Source: Methylobacterium sp. WL1 (GTDB taxonomy: Bacteria > Pseudomonadota > Alphaproteobacteria > Rhizobiales > Beijerinckiaceae). From it: a DNA stretch of 64,000 nucleotides. Each line of letters starts with the position of its first letter. Position 1 is the stretch's first letter. This document shows, piece by piece, positions 1 through 10,081 of this stretch. The stretch spans positions 6,098,501 to 6,162,500 of the forward strand of contig NZ_CP042823.1 in the NCBI RefSeq assembly GCF_008000895.1, given 5' to 3'. Below the pieces are notes generated by a model. The model made no database searches. It had not been told where the DNA came from and saw nothing but the letters and a program-made list of their open reading frames with translations. A program made the translations under genes and the position numbers.

Positions 1-86
1 CGGACGAGATGCATGGCGCGCTTCCTAGGCCCCGCCAGATCGGGCGCGCGCGCAGAGTCTCAGCAAGGGAGCGCGCGCGATCGCGA

Positions 87-1121
87 TCATCCCGCGAGCG
101 CCGCGGCGACGGCGCCCTGGTCGAAGCCCTTCAGGCCGATCACCACCAGGCGACCGTCCCGGTTCTCGCCCGCCCGCCAGGGCCGGTCGAAATGGTGGGC
201 CACGCGCCGGCCGACGCCCTGCACCACGAGGCGCATGGCCTTGCCCTCGACCTCGGCGAAGCCCTTGATCCGCAGCACACCCGCGGCCTCGGCAGCCTTC
301 TCGACGCGGGCGGCGAGGTCGCCGGCCGTGACGGCCGGACGAATCGGCAGGGCTACGGTCTCGAAGTCGTCGTGGTCGTGGTCCTCGCCGTCGCCGTGAT
401 GCGAGGGGCGGGCGTCGAGGTCGTCCTCGGCCGCGGCGCCGAGCCCGAGCAGCACCAGCGGGTCGATGGCGCCGTTCTCGGTCTCCACCACCTTCACGGC
501 GCGGGGCAGGTGAGCCTCGACCTCGGCGCGAACCCGGGCGCGGGTCTCGGCGTCGAGCAGGTCGGACTTGTTGAGCACGACGAGGTCGGCACAGAGGAGC
601 TGGTCCTCGAACACCTCCTCCAGCGGGTTGTCGTGGTCGACCGCCGTGTCGGCGGCGCGCTGGGCGGCCAGGGCCTCGGGATCCTCCGCGAAGGCGCTCG
701 CGGCCACGGCCGGCCCGTCCACCACGGCGACGACGCCGTCGACGGTGACCCGCGAGCGGATGGCCGGCCACTGGAACGCCTGGACCAGCGGCTTCGGCAG
801 GGCGAGGCCGGAGGTCTCGATCAGGATGTGCTCCGGCGGCTCGGCGCGACCGAGCAGGCTCTCGAGCGCCGGCACGAAGTCGTCGGCGACCGTGCAGCAG
901 ATGCAGCCGTTCGGCAGCTCCACGATGGAGTCCTCGGTGCAGCCCTCGACGCCGCAGGCGGCCAGGAACGACTTGTCGAAGCCGACATCACCGAACTCGT
1001 TGACCAGGATCGCCAGGCGGCGGCCCTTGGCGTTCTCGATGACGTGGCGGACCAGCGTCGTCTTGCCGGCCCCGAGGAAGCCGGTGACGATGGTGCAGGG
1101 GATCTTGGTCACGATGGTCAT
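87..1121 (-). CDS. cobW: CobW family GTP-binding metallochaperone
   Basis: A 344-residue COG0523/CobW GTPase. The P-loop GFLGAGKTT lies at residues 14-22, the metal-binding CxCC motif (CICC) at 73-76 and the NKSD guanine-specificity motif near 187. A histidine/aspartate-rich loop (SHHGDGEDHDHDD) sits near 225-240, followed by the CobW C-terminal domain. Members handle metals; B12-linked CobW is thought to deliver cobalt for corrin synthesis. It is the last gene of a riboswitch-led set with cbtB, cbtA and a DUF1636 gene, and its ATG overlaps the DUF1636 stop by 4 bp, so translation is probably coupled. The start at 1121 is chosen because it gives the usual MTIVTKIP-type beginning directly before the P-loop. 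No cobN is visible in the few bases left downstream. Confidence 0.95.
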   Translation of the reverse strand: MTIVTKIPCTIVTGFLGAGKTTLVRHVIENAKGRRLAILVNEFGDVGFDKSFLAACGVEGCTEDSIVELPNGCICCTVADDFVPALESLLGRAEPPEHILIETSGLALPKPLVQAFQWPAIRSRVTVDGVVAVVDGPAVAASAFAEDPEALAAQRAADTAVDHDNPLEEVFEDQLLCADLVVLNKSDLLDAETRARVRAEVEAHLPRAVKVVETENGAIDPLVLLGLGAAAEDDLDARPSHHGDGEDHDHDDFETVALPIRPAVTAGDLAARVEKAAEAAGVLRIKGFAEVEGKAMRLVVQGVGRRVAHHFDRPWRAGENRDGRLVVIGLKGFDQGAVAAALAG

Positions 1122-1516
1122 TCCGCAGCCTCCAAGGTGCCGGCCGGAAGCGGGCGGGGATCGGGAAAGGGCGGGATGCGGGCGATCACGCCGGTCTTGA
1201 ATGCGGCAGGGCGCTCCCGCCAGGGCACGATGCCGTCCGGCGTCGCCGCGTAGGTGGCCAGCCCGTCCAGGATGGTCGCCGCCGACTCGGACGGGTCCAT
1301 GTCGCCGTAGACGTAGGTCCAGCGGGTCTCGGACGCGACCGCCACGGAACAGGGCCGCTTGCACACCGACAGGCACTCGACCCCCTCGATCCGCAGCTGC
1401 CCGGACGTGTTGCGCGCGCGCAGGGCCTCGAGCAGGCGCGCGCCGGCCCGGGGCCCGTCCGGATCGTCGCCCGGGCGGCGGCAGGTCGTACAAACGTAAA
1501 GGACGGTCTCAGGCAT
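1118..1516 (-). CDS. DUF1636 family 2Fe-2S ferredoxin-like protein
   Basis: A 132-residue protein of the DUF1636 family, which has a thioredoxin-like ferredoxin pattern: an N-terminal CxxC (C9, C12) and a second pair in VECLSVCKRPC near residues 48-56. Such genes commonly sit beside cobW/cobN in alphaproteobacterial B12 loci. The exact role is unknown; metal or Fe-S binding is inferred from the cysteine spacing. The start at 1516 (MPETVLYVC) is 7 bases after the cbtA stop. An alternative ATG at 1531 would overlap cbtA and add MPEAV. The 3' end overlaps cobW by 4 bp. Confidence 0.85.
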   Translation of the reverse strand: MPETVLYVCTTCRRPGDDPDGPRAGARLLEALRARNTSGQLRIEGVECLSVCKRPCSVAVASETRWTYVYGDMDPSESAATILDGLATYAATPDGIVPWRERPAAFKTGVIARIPPFPDPRPLPAGTLEAAE

Positions 1517-1523
1517 GACGGCC

Positions 1524-2273
1524 TCAGGCATGCACCGTCCCGCGTGCGTTTCCACGGCCGAAAGCCTGCCAGGCCCAGCCGAAGCCGAGGCCGATCAGCA
1601 TCCAGAAGACGAAGCTGATCGCCAGCGAGCGCGCCGCGAACTGCGCCGCGAGTGCCGCGGGAAGCTCCGAGGACACCTCCGCAGCCTGCGGCGCACCGGC
1701 GACGTGCGGCGCCACGATCAGCACGAGGCCGCCCAGGATCGCGATCAGCGAGCGCCGGACCGTGATCAGGTACAGGCCCATCCCGGTGGCGGCGGCGGTC
1801 ATCACCCACCACGCCTGACGGGCGGCGAGCGGTGCCGCCTCGCTGCCCGGCAATTCCGGCGGCAATCCCAGGCCCGGGGCCAGAGCGACGCTGGCGAAGC
1901 CCGCGATCGCGAACGCGACACCGACCTGCCGCGTCGGCTCACGGCCGCAGGCCAAGATCACCGCACCGAGCAGGAGGGCGTAGCCGACCCCGCCCACGAG
2001 CGTCGCCAGAGCGGTGAAGGCCATCCGGGGCAACCCCTCGCCGGGCTGCCACTCGGGCGCGGCGTCCGGTGTGGCATGATCGTGCCCCGCATGAGCCAGC
2101 ACGACCTGAGCCGACATGATCGGGAGCCTGCGCTCGGCCTGGTGCGTCTGCTTGGTCTCATAGCGCTCGGCCGCCACGATCAGCGGCGACGTCAGCGTCA
2201 ACTCGAGGCCGGTCACGACGACGGCCGCGAGGAAGCCGGCGGCCAGGGCCGCCGACAGAAGCCGGATGATCAT
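1524..2273 (-). CDS. cbtA: CbtA family cobalt transporter subunit
   Basis: A 249-residue membrane protein with about five or six hydrophobic segments and a histidine-rich stretch (LAHAGHDHATPD) near residues 59-70, typical of CbtA. CbtA and CbtB are predicted B12-regulated cobalt transporters, an assignment resting on comparative genomics of riboswitch-controlled genes. The start at 2273 (MIIRLLSAALAAGF) gives a normal N-terminal membrane segment and lies 16 bases after the cbtB stop. The gene is second in the riboswitch-cbtB-cbtA-DUF1636-cobW unit. Confidence 0.9.
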   Translation of the reverse strand: MIIRLLSAALAAGFLAAVVVTGLELTLTSPLIVAAERYETKQTHQAERRLPIMSAQVVLAHAGHDHATPDAAPEWQPGEGLPRMAFTALATLVGGVGYALLLGAVILACGREPTRQVGVAFAIAGFASVALAPGLGLPPELPGSEAAPLAARQAWWVMTAAATGMGLYLITVRRSLIAILGGLVLIVAPHVAGAPQAAEVSSELPAALAAQFAARSLAISFVFWMLIGLGFGWAWQAFGRGNARGTVHA

Positions 2274-2289
2274 CCCTGCGCCAGGGGCG

Positions 2290-2466
2290 TCAGTGGCAGG
2301 GGAAGTTCTGGGTATGCCGGAAATCGTGCGCGGCGTTGTGCAGCGCGATCGCCGGCGAGAAGCCCGCCATGAACAGGAGGCCGAGGCCCAGGAAGGCCGC
2401 GAGCGCGACGGCAACCGGACGCTCTCCGGCGCGGGTGCCGGTGGGGGCGAGGGTCGAGGTGGTCAT
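2290..2466 (-). CDS. cbtB: CbtB family cobalt transporter subunit
   Basis: A 58-residue single-span protein: one hydrophobic helix (VAVALAAFLGLGLLFMAGF) followed by a short tail rich in His and Cys (HNAAHDFRH...PCH). This is the CbtB layout, in which the tail is proposed to bind cobalt. Two in-frame ATGs are available. A GGAG sits 2 bases before the one at 2472 and 8 bases before the one at 2466, so the inner start has the better spacing. It is the first gene after the cobalamin riboswitch. Confidence 0.88.
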   Translation of the reverse strand: MTTSTLAPTGTRAGERPVAVALAAFLGLGLLFMAGFSPAIALHNAAHDFRHTQNFPCH

Positions 2467-2516
2467 CAACATGTCTCCAGCCGCCCCACCGGCGGCATTG
2501 CGGGATCTCATCGTGA

Positions 2517-2685
2517 CGGCAGGTCTCCTGGCTCGCGGCTCGGCGCGCCTGCCACCTTCCCGGATCGCTCCGGTGGCCTACTGGCAGACGCTCGCCGCTC
2601 ACAGTTGCGGGGGCAGCCGCGGTTTCGAGGTTCGTACCCCTCACCGCATTCCCTTTTCACCCCGTCTCTGGGGCACCGTCACGCC
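2517..2685 (-). promoter_or_regulatory. Cobalamin riboswitch (AdoCbl/B12 element)
   Basis: On the minus strand the leader carries the conserved cobalamin-aptamer segments in order: GGTGCCCC with a GGGGTGAAAAGGGAA block, AATGCGGTGA, the central GCTGCCCCCGCAACTGT, and the terminal B12 box AGCCAGGAGACCTGCC at 2533-2518. The element lies directly before cbtB, so B12 should repress the cobalt-transport and cobW genes. The B12 box is about 45 bases from the cbtB ribosome site. No terminator hairpin with a T-run follows it, which fits control of translation initiation; that mechanism is an inference. End points are approximate. Confidence 0.95.
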
Positions 2686-2688
2686 ATC

Positions 2689-2717
2689 GTTGTAGACGCA
2701 TGACAGCTCTCGCACAA
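2689..2717 (-). promoter_or_regulatory. Candidate housekeeping promoter of the cobalt/B12 operon
   Basis: On the minus strand TTGTGC (2717-2712) and TACAAC (2694-2689) are separated by exactly 17 bases. Transcription would start near 2682, which is where the riboswitch begins. Match to the sigma-70 consensus is moderate (4/6 for the -35). Position relative to the riboswitch is the main support. Confidence 0.5.
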
Positions 2718-2924
2718 CGGAGGCCCGGCGGAATCGTTTCGGACTCTTGGGGTACGGCAAGGATATGCGGGTCGGGCGGTGGCCGTGAGTGTCGAAACGC
2801 ATTGGGGGGACGGACTTCGACGCGTCGCGACCGCCGTCGGCGCTTGGCCCGCGGCACCGGCGCCGTGTAACGGCCGGCATGGACGATTCCGGCCCCTGTC
2901 CGATTCTCGAACCCTTGAGCATTG

Positions 2925-3947
2925 ATGTCGATGCGTACCTTGTCGCTGGCCCTCGTCGTCCTGGCGGCCACGTCCCTTCCGGTCCGGTCCGACGACAGCA
3001 CCGCCGCGCTCATCGCCGGGGGGCTCGTCCTGGAAAAGGCCGGCACGATCGCCCTCGCGGCCGAGGATATGTACCTCTCCGAGCAGGCCGTGCAGATCGA
3101 CTATCGGTTCCGCAACCTGACCGATTCCGACATCGAGACCACGATCGCGTTCCCGATGCCCGACATCACCGGTGACTCCGAGATGCTGGTTTCGCTCCCC
3201 GATCCGGCGCACGATAACTTCCTGAAGTTCCAGTCCGCGGTCGATGGCGAGCCCGTCGAATCGCAGGTCGAGCAGCGGGCGTTCCTGATGCGGAGCGATA
3301 CACCGCCCGTGGAGATCACCGCTCGGCTCAAGGCGCTGGGGATCCCGCTCGTGCCAACCACCGCGGCGACGGAAGCGGCCCTGCGCCGCCTCGGCGAGCG
3401 CCAGCGGCGCGACCTGATCGCGGCCGGCATCCTGGAGCGGCAGGAGCACAAGGACGGGACGATCGCGGATGCCCCGCTCTGGACATTGAAGTCGAAATTC
3501 TGGCGCCGGCAGGTCTTTCCCGCCGGGCGCGAGATCGCGGTGCGCCAGAGCTACGTCCCGAGCCTCGGCGGTCTCGCGAGCCTGTCCTACGGCGGGCCGA
3601 ACCTCGACCCGGCGCAGAAGGCGCACTACGCGACCCGATATTGCACGGACCCGACCTTCGAGCGGGTGGCCCAGGCCCTGTACCGGCGGTCGAGCGCCGA
3701 CGGCAGCCGGGCGTTCCAGGCCTACGAACGGTCCCTCTCCCACGTGATCAGCTCCGGCGGCAACTGGGCTGGCCCGATCGGCCAGTTCAAGCTGGTCGTG
3801 GACAAGGGGGATCCTACGACCCTGGTCTCGTTCTGCGGGGCCAACGTGAAGAAGACCGGCCCGACGACCTTCGAGACGGTGATGAGGGACTTCGTCCCGC
3901 AGCGCGATATCGAGATCCTGCTGCTCAAGACCAAGACGGGAGAATGA
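2925..3947 (+). CDS. DUF4424 family secreted protein
   Basis: A 340-residue protein with an N-terminal signal peptide (MSMRTLSLALVVLAATSLPVRS, cleavage probably before DD). The mature part matches the DUF4424 pattern as I recognise it: an early VQIDYRFRN segment, IAFPMPD, and a C-terminal region with FKLVVDKG and FCGANVKKTGPTTFE. Function is unknown; the protein should be periplasmic. Start choice: TTG at 2922, ATG at 2925 and ATG at 2931 are all possible, and the first ATG is used. The gene stands alone, divergent from the riboswitch operon. A weak GC-rich hairpin without a T-run follows the stop. Confidence 0.8.
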   Translation: MSMRTLSLALVVLAATSLPVRSDDSTAALIAGGLVLEKAGTIALAAEDMYLSEQAVQIDYRFRNLTDSDIETTIAFPMPDITGDSEMLVSLPDPAHDNFLKFQSAVDGEPVESQVEQRAFLMRSDTPPVEITARLKALGIPLVPTTAATEAALRRLGERQRRDLIAAGILERQEHKDGTIADAPLWTLKSKFWRRQVFPAGREIAVRQSYVPSLGGLASLSYGGPNLDPAQKAHYATRYCTDPTFERVAQALYRRSSADGSRAFQAYERSLSHVISSGGNWAGPIGQFKLVVDKGDPTTLVSFCGANVKKTGPTTFETVMRDFVPQRDIEILLLKTKTGE

Positions 3948-4070
3948 ATCGGTCGGGCGCCCTCGCGGTGCGCCCATGGGCTTGACGCGTCGGGTTCGAT
4001 ACGGGCACCGCCGGGCGCGCCCTCCGGCCCCGACCTCGGCGCGTTTGGTCCAGCCCGCCTCGGAGACACG

Positions 4071-5426
4071 ATGGCCCCGGAAGACGCCCCGACATCCGCC
4101 CTCGTCGATCTCGCGTCCGGCCGCGCCCCGCAGCGCGTTGTCGAGGCGGATAGGACCTGGCTGGACCTCGACCTCGGCGGCCGCTTCCCGGTCCGGTCCG
4201 TTGTCGGGATCCCGTGCGGGGAGGGCGGTTCGGTCGCGGAGGGCGCCATCCTGTTCTCGCAGGACGGCGTGACGTGGTCCGCACCGGGCATCGCGTCCCG
4301 TCCGGTCGAGTCGGAGGCCGGCACGGTCGTCATTGAGGCCGACGAGCGCGCCTGGACGCGTTCCGTCCGCGTCGCGATGCCGGCCTCGATGCCGAACGTC
4401 ACGGTCCGGGTCATGTGCGAGGAGGCGGCGTTCGACCTGATCGCCCTGCGGGCCATGCTGGGCCTCGACGTGACGCTCCTGAACGAGAAGCCCGGCGCCA
4501 ACGCCTTCACCGCCTATACCCTGGAGAGCAATCCGGGTCGCACGAGCGGCGCCCTCGTGGGCGTGGCGGTGTTCCAGAACGGCGCCTTCGGCAACTGCTT
4601 GATCCAGTACATCATCGCCCTGTCGGTCGCGAAGGCGCTGAACCTGAAATACGTGGCGGTTCCGAAGTTCGACCGCAGCAAAGTCATCTTCCTGACCGAG
4701 CGGCTGACTTGTGACGGCATCACCTTCCTGCCTCCGGACGAGCCGCTGCCGACCGACGGGTACTTCCTGTCCGGCCTGTTCTTCGATCCGACGCAGTTCC
4801 AGCGGCAGGTGAGCCTCGACGCGCCGCCGGATTCACGGGCGATCATCCAGGGGATGATCCGCCCCCTGTTCAACGGCCTGCCGGCGACGGTCCCGCCCAA
4901 GCCCGACGACCAGCTCCTGATCCACATCCGCTCGGGCGACATCTTCAGCACCTGGGTCGACCCGCATTATCCCCAGCCGCCCTTCGCGTTCTACCGCATG
5001 GTGATCGACCGGCTGCTCGGCGAGGGCCGCATCCGCTCGATCAAGCTGGTCTTCGAGAACCGGCTGAACCCGGTGATCGCCGCGGTCGAGGCCTATGCGC
5101 AGGGTCTCGGATTGCCGGTGGAGACGCAGAGCGAGTCGCTGATCGCCGACGTCACGGCCTTGGTCAACGGCCGCTACCTCGTGTTCGGCCTGGGGACCTT
5201 CGGCCCGGCGATCTGCCACCTGTCCGAGCGGGTCGAGCAGGTCTTCTACTTCGCGTCCAACTGGCCGCAGATCTTCCGGGGTATTCCGTCGATCGACCGG
5301 GTCATCGAGGTCCGGGACTTGGAGGAGCGCTATATCAAGGTCGGCGCGTGGCAGAACACCGACGCGCAGCGCCGAATGATGATCGAGTACCCGGCCGAGG
5401 CGCTGGCCTTCGACGACGCCACCTGA
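4071..5426 (+). CDS. Fucosyltransferase-like protein with N-terminal discoidin-like domain
   Basis: A 451-residue protein with two parts. Residues about 10-140 look like an F5/8-type (discoidin) carbohydrate-binding fold: WLDLDLGGRFPVRSVVGI then GAILFSQDGVTWS. Residues about 160-440 resemble alpha-1,2/alpha-1,6 fucosyltransferase-type GT-B enzymes: VFQNGAFGNCLIQYI, and LLIHIRSGDIF, which corresponds to the family's HxRxGD nucleotide-sugar site. There is no signal peptide or membrane segment, so it should act in the cytoplasm. The start at 4071 is supported by GGAG 5 bases upstream. The acceptor cannot be told from sequence. A general sugar transferase of another family is the alternative. Confidence 0.6.
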   Translation: MAPEDAPTSALVDLASGRAPQRVVEADRTWLDLDLGGRFPVRSVVGIPCGEGGSVAEGAILFSQDGVTWSAPGIASRPVESEAGTVVIEADERAWTRSVRVAMPASMPNVTVRVMCEEAAFDLIALRAMLGLDVTLLNEKPGANAFTAYTLESNPGRTSGALVGVAVFQNGAFGNCLIQYIIALSVAKALNLKYVAVPKFDRSKVIFLTERLTCDGITFLPPDEPLPTDGYFLSGLFFDPTQFQRQVSLDAPPDSRAIIQGMIRPLFNGLPATVPPKPDDQLLIHIRSGDIFSTWVDPHYPQPPFAFYRMVIDRLLGEGRIRSIKLVFENRLNPVIAAVEAYAQGLGLPVETQSESLIADVTALVNGRYLVFGLGTFGPAICHLSERVEQVFYFASNWPQIFRGIPSIDRVIEVRDLEERYIKVGAWQNTDAQRRMMIEYPAEALAFDDAT

Positions 5427-5429
5427 GGA

Positions 5430-7001
5430 TCAGGGCTTGTCCTCACGGTGCTCGACGGGGTCTGCGGTCGCCCCGCGCGCCTGTACGGCATCCCGGTACA
5501 GGCGCTCGACGTCCCGCTTGAACGCGGCCCGGGAATCGTCCCGCGAGTAGAACATGTGGCCGCCGGGGTAGACCGCGAGGCTGACCCGCCCGGCGCCGTA
5601 GGCCGGCACCTGCGCGAGCAGGAGCTTCGAGGCGTAGTAGGGCGTCACGAGATCGGTGAAGCCGTGGGCGACCAGCACCCTGAGCCGGCCGTCCAGCGCC
5701 AGCACGCCCTTCAGGTTCGATAGCGCCTCCGGGGCCTGCCGGCCCGAGCCCCAGGTCCAACCGCGGTTCACGGCGTTGTTCAGCAACTCGTAGCGCATGT
5801 TCGGCACCGGCCACTTCAACGTGCGCGCGTAGAGGTCGAGCATCGCGCTGGTCAGCGGCGCCTGGAGCGCGGTGAGCTGGGGATCCTCGAAGCCCGATTG
5901 TGCGGCGTCCGGGTTCGGGTCCCAGCCCGTGATGCCGGTGTCGTAGGCGCTGGTGACGCGCTGCTCCGCCCGGTCGAACTCGCGCTGAACGCTGCGGGTG
6001 GACAGGCGCGCCGCCTGCGCTTTCACGAAGGCTGCGTCGAACCCGGTGAAGGCCGCGACCTTGTCGGTCATGCGCGCAACGGCGGCCTTGTCGCCGGGGC
6101 CCTTGAGCAGGTCGGCGAGATAGGGGCCCACCGCGTAGGCCTCGGCATCGCCGAGCAAAGCCGGGCTCGGCGCCGTGCCGGCCCGTTCGAGGGCGCCGGC
6201 CGCCAGGGACGGCAGCTTCAGTACGTAGCCCCAGGGATTGGCCCGCGGCGTCTCGAGCCAGCCGAAATCCAGCACCGGCGACAGCAGCACCAGCCCGGAC
6301 AGGCCGACACCGATATCCTCCTGCAGCTTCTCGGTGATCAGCGGCCCGCGGAAGCCACCGTAGCTCTCGCCGACGAAGAACTTCGGGCTCGCCATGCGGT
6401 CGTTGACCCGCAGGTAGCGGGCGATGACGGCCGCGAGCGTGGCGGCGTCGCTGTCGATGCTCCAGTAACTCTTGCCGTTCCCGTCCGCGGCCCGGCTGTA
6501 GCCGGTGCCCACCGGATCGATGAAGACGAGGTCGGTGAATTCGAGCCAGGTGCCGTCGTTGGGCGTCAGCGCCACCGGTTGCGATGGGCTGATGCTGGCG
6601 CCGCCGGTGGGCAGGCGCCACGGCCCGATCGCCCCGATATTCAGGTAGGCGGCCGCTGCTCCCGGGCCGCCGTTGACCGCGAAGGTGACGGGCCGCTGGC
6701 GCCCGGCCTCCGGGGCCATCGTGTAGGCGACGTAGGCCACCTCGGCCTGAAGCTTCCCGGCCTCGTCGACGAGCGGCAGGCTGCCGGCCGTGGCGGTGAA
6801 GTCGAGGGTCCGGCCGTCGGGGAGCGTCACGCTCTGGCGCGTGGTCGAATCCGGAGGAAGGCGCCGGCCCTCCGGCCCGCGAGGCGCTGGCTTGGCCTCC
6901 GCTTGAGGGCCGGGATGGTGTGCGTCCTGCGCGTGGAGTGGCAGCGGCGCCGTCAGGATGAGGACGAGCGCGGTATGCGCGAGACGTTTGCGGAGGAGCA
7001 C
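5430..7001 (-). CDS. S10 family serine carboxypeptidase-like protein, secreted
   Basis: About 523 residues with a signal peptide (MLLRKRLAHTALVLILTAPLPLHA). Peptidase S10 hallmarks are present: the oxyanion-hole NGGPG at about 110-114, the nucleophile GESYGG (Ser about 213), and a C-terminal HGFTDLVTPYYAS region with the Asp and a GGHMFY histidine. The predicted role is exopeptidase or acyl hydrolase in the periplasm. Start choice is uncertain: GTG at 7001 gives a clean signal peptide, while TTG at 7007 would overlap the holC stop (TTGA) and couple the two genes. The 3' end is 3 bases from the convergent fucosyltransferase-like gene. Confidence 0.85.
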   Translation of the reverse strand: MLLRKRLAHTALVLILTAPLPLHAQDAHHPGPQAEAKPAPRGPEGRRLPPDSTTRQSVTLPDGRTLDFTATAGSLPLVDEAGKLQAEVAYVAYTMAPEAGRQRPVTFAVNGGPGAAAAYLNIGAIGPWRLPTGGASISPSQPVALTPNDGTWLEFTDLVFIDPVGTGYSRAADGNGKSYWSIDSDAATLAAVIARYLRVNDRMASPKFFVGESYGGFRGPLITEKLQEDIGVGLSGLVLLSPVLDFGWLETPRANPWGYVLKLPSLAAGALERAGTAPSPALLGDAEAYAVGPYLADLLKGPGDKAAVARMTDKVAAFTGFDAAFVKAQAARLSTRSVQREFDRAEQRVTSAYDTGITGWDPNPDAAQSGFEDPQLTALQAPLTSAMLDLYARTLKWPVPNMRYELLNNAVNRGWTWGSGRQAPEALSNLKGVLALDGRLRVLVAHGFTDLVTPYYASKLLLAQVPAYGAGRVSLAVYPGGHMFYSRDDSRAAFKRDVERLYRDAVQARGATADPVEHREDKP

Positions 7002-7003
7002 GG

Positions 7004-7456
7004 TCAAGCCTTCTTGTTCCAGCGGCCCGAATCGTCCTGCTGCCAGTAGGCGACGGTATGGCCCGCCTCCTTGGCCTGGCGCCACTGCTCGCGGGCGCGC
7101 AGCAGGGCGTCCTGGTCGGTCCCGTCGAACAGGATGCAGATCCGTTCGTAGCTCTCTGCGTCCGGCGGCAGGTCGGCGCCCTCCACCAAAAATCGGATGG
7201 AGGCGGTGTTGGGGTTCACGTCGCGCAAGGTGAGTACCACCGGCTGCCCGGCCGCGTCGGGATCACGGTCGGTGCCGTGGGGCAGAAAGCTCTCGTCGGA
7301 ATAGGTCCACAGGTGGTCGTCGAGGGCTTGAAGCCGCTCCTCGGTGGCCGCCTGGATCGCGGCCTGCCAGCCCCGGCCGAGCGAGCGCTCGACGAGGTTC
7401 GGCAGCACCTTCTCCAGGGGCTGGCGCTGCATGTGGTAGAACAGGATCTCGGTCAC
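7004..7456 (-). CDS. holC: DNA polymerase III subunit chi
   Basis: A 150-residue protein with the HolC pattern: N-terminal MTEILFYHMQRQPLEKVLPNLVE..., WTYSDESFLPHG in the middle, then AYWQQDDSGRW near the C-terminus. Chi links the clamp loader to single-strand-binding protein during replication. In many alphaproteobacteria holC follows the leucyl aminopeptidase gene; here it lies between pyrG and an S10 peptidase on the same strand, 64 bases after pyrG. Confidence 0.93.
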   Translation of the reverse strand: MTEILFYHMQRQPLEKVLPNLVERSLGRGWQAAIQAATEERLQALDDHLWTYSDESFLPHGTDRDPDAAGQPVVLTLRDVNPNTASIRFLVEGADLPPDAESYERICILFDGTDQDALLRAREQWRQAKEAGHTVAYWQQDDSGRWNKKA

Positions 7457-7520
7457 GATCCGACCGATATAGGGTTCGGAACCCAGGCGCGAGCAGCGGC
7501 GCGGAGCCGCGCCCCGGCGC

Positions 7521-9221
<1,701 letters not shown>

Positions 9222-9376
9222 TCAGGCGGGCAACGGGAACGGCCCGCCAGGGCGGACCGGAGCTGAGCCGAATCGCCGGCCCTCGCTCATCCGCCGCCTG
9301 ACCTCTTGCGGCTCACGGGGCCGGTTGTCACGCGCGTCCAGTGCCGACCCGGTATCCGTTTCGGCCATGCGCCGCG

Positions 9377-9778
9377 TCAGCGCGACTGCGGCGCCTCGGG
9401 CACGGCCGGCTGGGCCGGCGCGGTCGCGGGGGCCCGGTCCTGCTGCTGGCGCAGGGTGTCGAGCAGGTTGTCGGCTCCGGTCGGCTGCTTGGCCGGCTGG
9501 CCGGCGGGCGAGGACGCGCCGGTGTCGAGGATCGACTTCGGTGCCGCCGAACGGTGCGACATCACGGCGAGCAGCATGCTGGTGGCGAAGAACAGGGCGG
9601 CCAGGATCGCGGTCGCGCGGGTTAGGGCGTTGGCCTGGCCGCGGCCGGTCATGAAGCCGGCGACGCCACCCCCGCCGCCACCGCCGAGCCCGAGGCCGCC
9701 CTCGGAACGCTGCAGCAGCACAACGCCGATTAGCGCGAGCACGATGATGAGATGGACGACGATCAGGACGGTCTGCAT
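9377..9778 (-). CDS. secG: Preprotein translocase subunit SecG
   Basis: A 133-residue SecG. The first membrane helix is MQTVLIVVHLIIVLALIGVV; it is followed by the conserved LLQRSEGG, a glycine run and a second helix (ATAILAALFFATSMLLAV). A Pro/Ala/Gln-rich C-terminal tail, variable in alphaproteobacteria, makes it longer than the E. coli protein. It is the accessory subunit of the SecYEG channel. The start at 9778 is fixed by the family's N-terminus. Four tandem 16-bp repeats lie 69-132 bases upstream. Confidence 0.95.
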   Translation of the reverse strand: MQTVLIVVHLIIVLALIGVVLLQRSEGGLGLGGGGGGGVAGFMTGRGQANALTRATAILAALFFATSMLLAVMSHRSAAPKSILDTGASSPAGQPAKQPTGADNLLDTLRQQQDRAPATAPAQPAVPEAPQSR

Positions 9779-10081
9779 CGGTGTTCCGGAATCTGGTTCG
9801 GCTTCGCGCGCCGGTCCCGAGGAGGCGATCCGGCGACGGGCGGCCGGTGCCAGGCGTTCGAGGTGCCAAGCAGTCGAAGTGCCAGGCATTCGAGGTGTCA
9901 GGCATTCGACTTGGCGCGCCGGTCGCAAATCTGCGTCGGCCATACACCACTCGCTGGCCGCCGCCAACTTGACGATCGGCCCCCGGTTGTTCCCGGTCGG
10001 CCTCGCGTCCGGGGTCGGACCGTGTTCTGACGGGCGGGAAGGCGGCTCATCGAACGCGCCGCCCCGCCCGGGAGGCTCGCC
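9779..10081. other. 303-base divergent intergenic region with tandem repeats
   Basis: Spacer between secG (minus) and the NTF2-like gene (plus). It contains the 4 x 16-bp repeat array and a weak candidate secG promoter: minus-strand TTGGCG (9967-9962), 17-base spacer, TATGGC (9944-9939). If that promoter is used, the repeats lie in the secG 5' leader. No convincing small gene or RNA structure was seen. Confidence 0.4.
9847..9910. repeat. Tandem repeat, 4 copies of 16 bp
   Basis: Four head-to-tail 16-mers with the plus-strand consensus GTGCCAGGCATTCGAG occupy 9847-9862, 9863-9878, 9879-9894 and 9895-9910. Copies differ from the consensus by one to three bases and there are no gaps. They could be leader or operator repeats of secG or the product of replication slippage. 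No protein is encoded by them. Confidence 0.9.

Noticed and set aside
3952..3975. Hairpin after the DUF4424 gene as a terminator.
   Set aside because: Stem of about six pairs and no T-run; too weak to call.
9847..9910. CRISPR array.
   Set aside because: The repeats are directly adjacent 16-mers with no spacers, and no cas gene is present.
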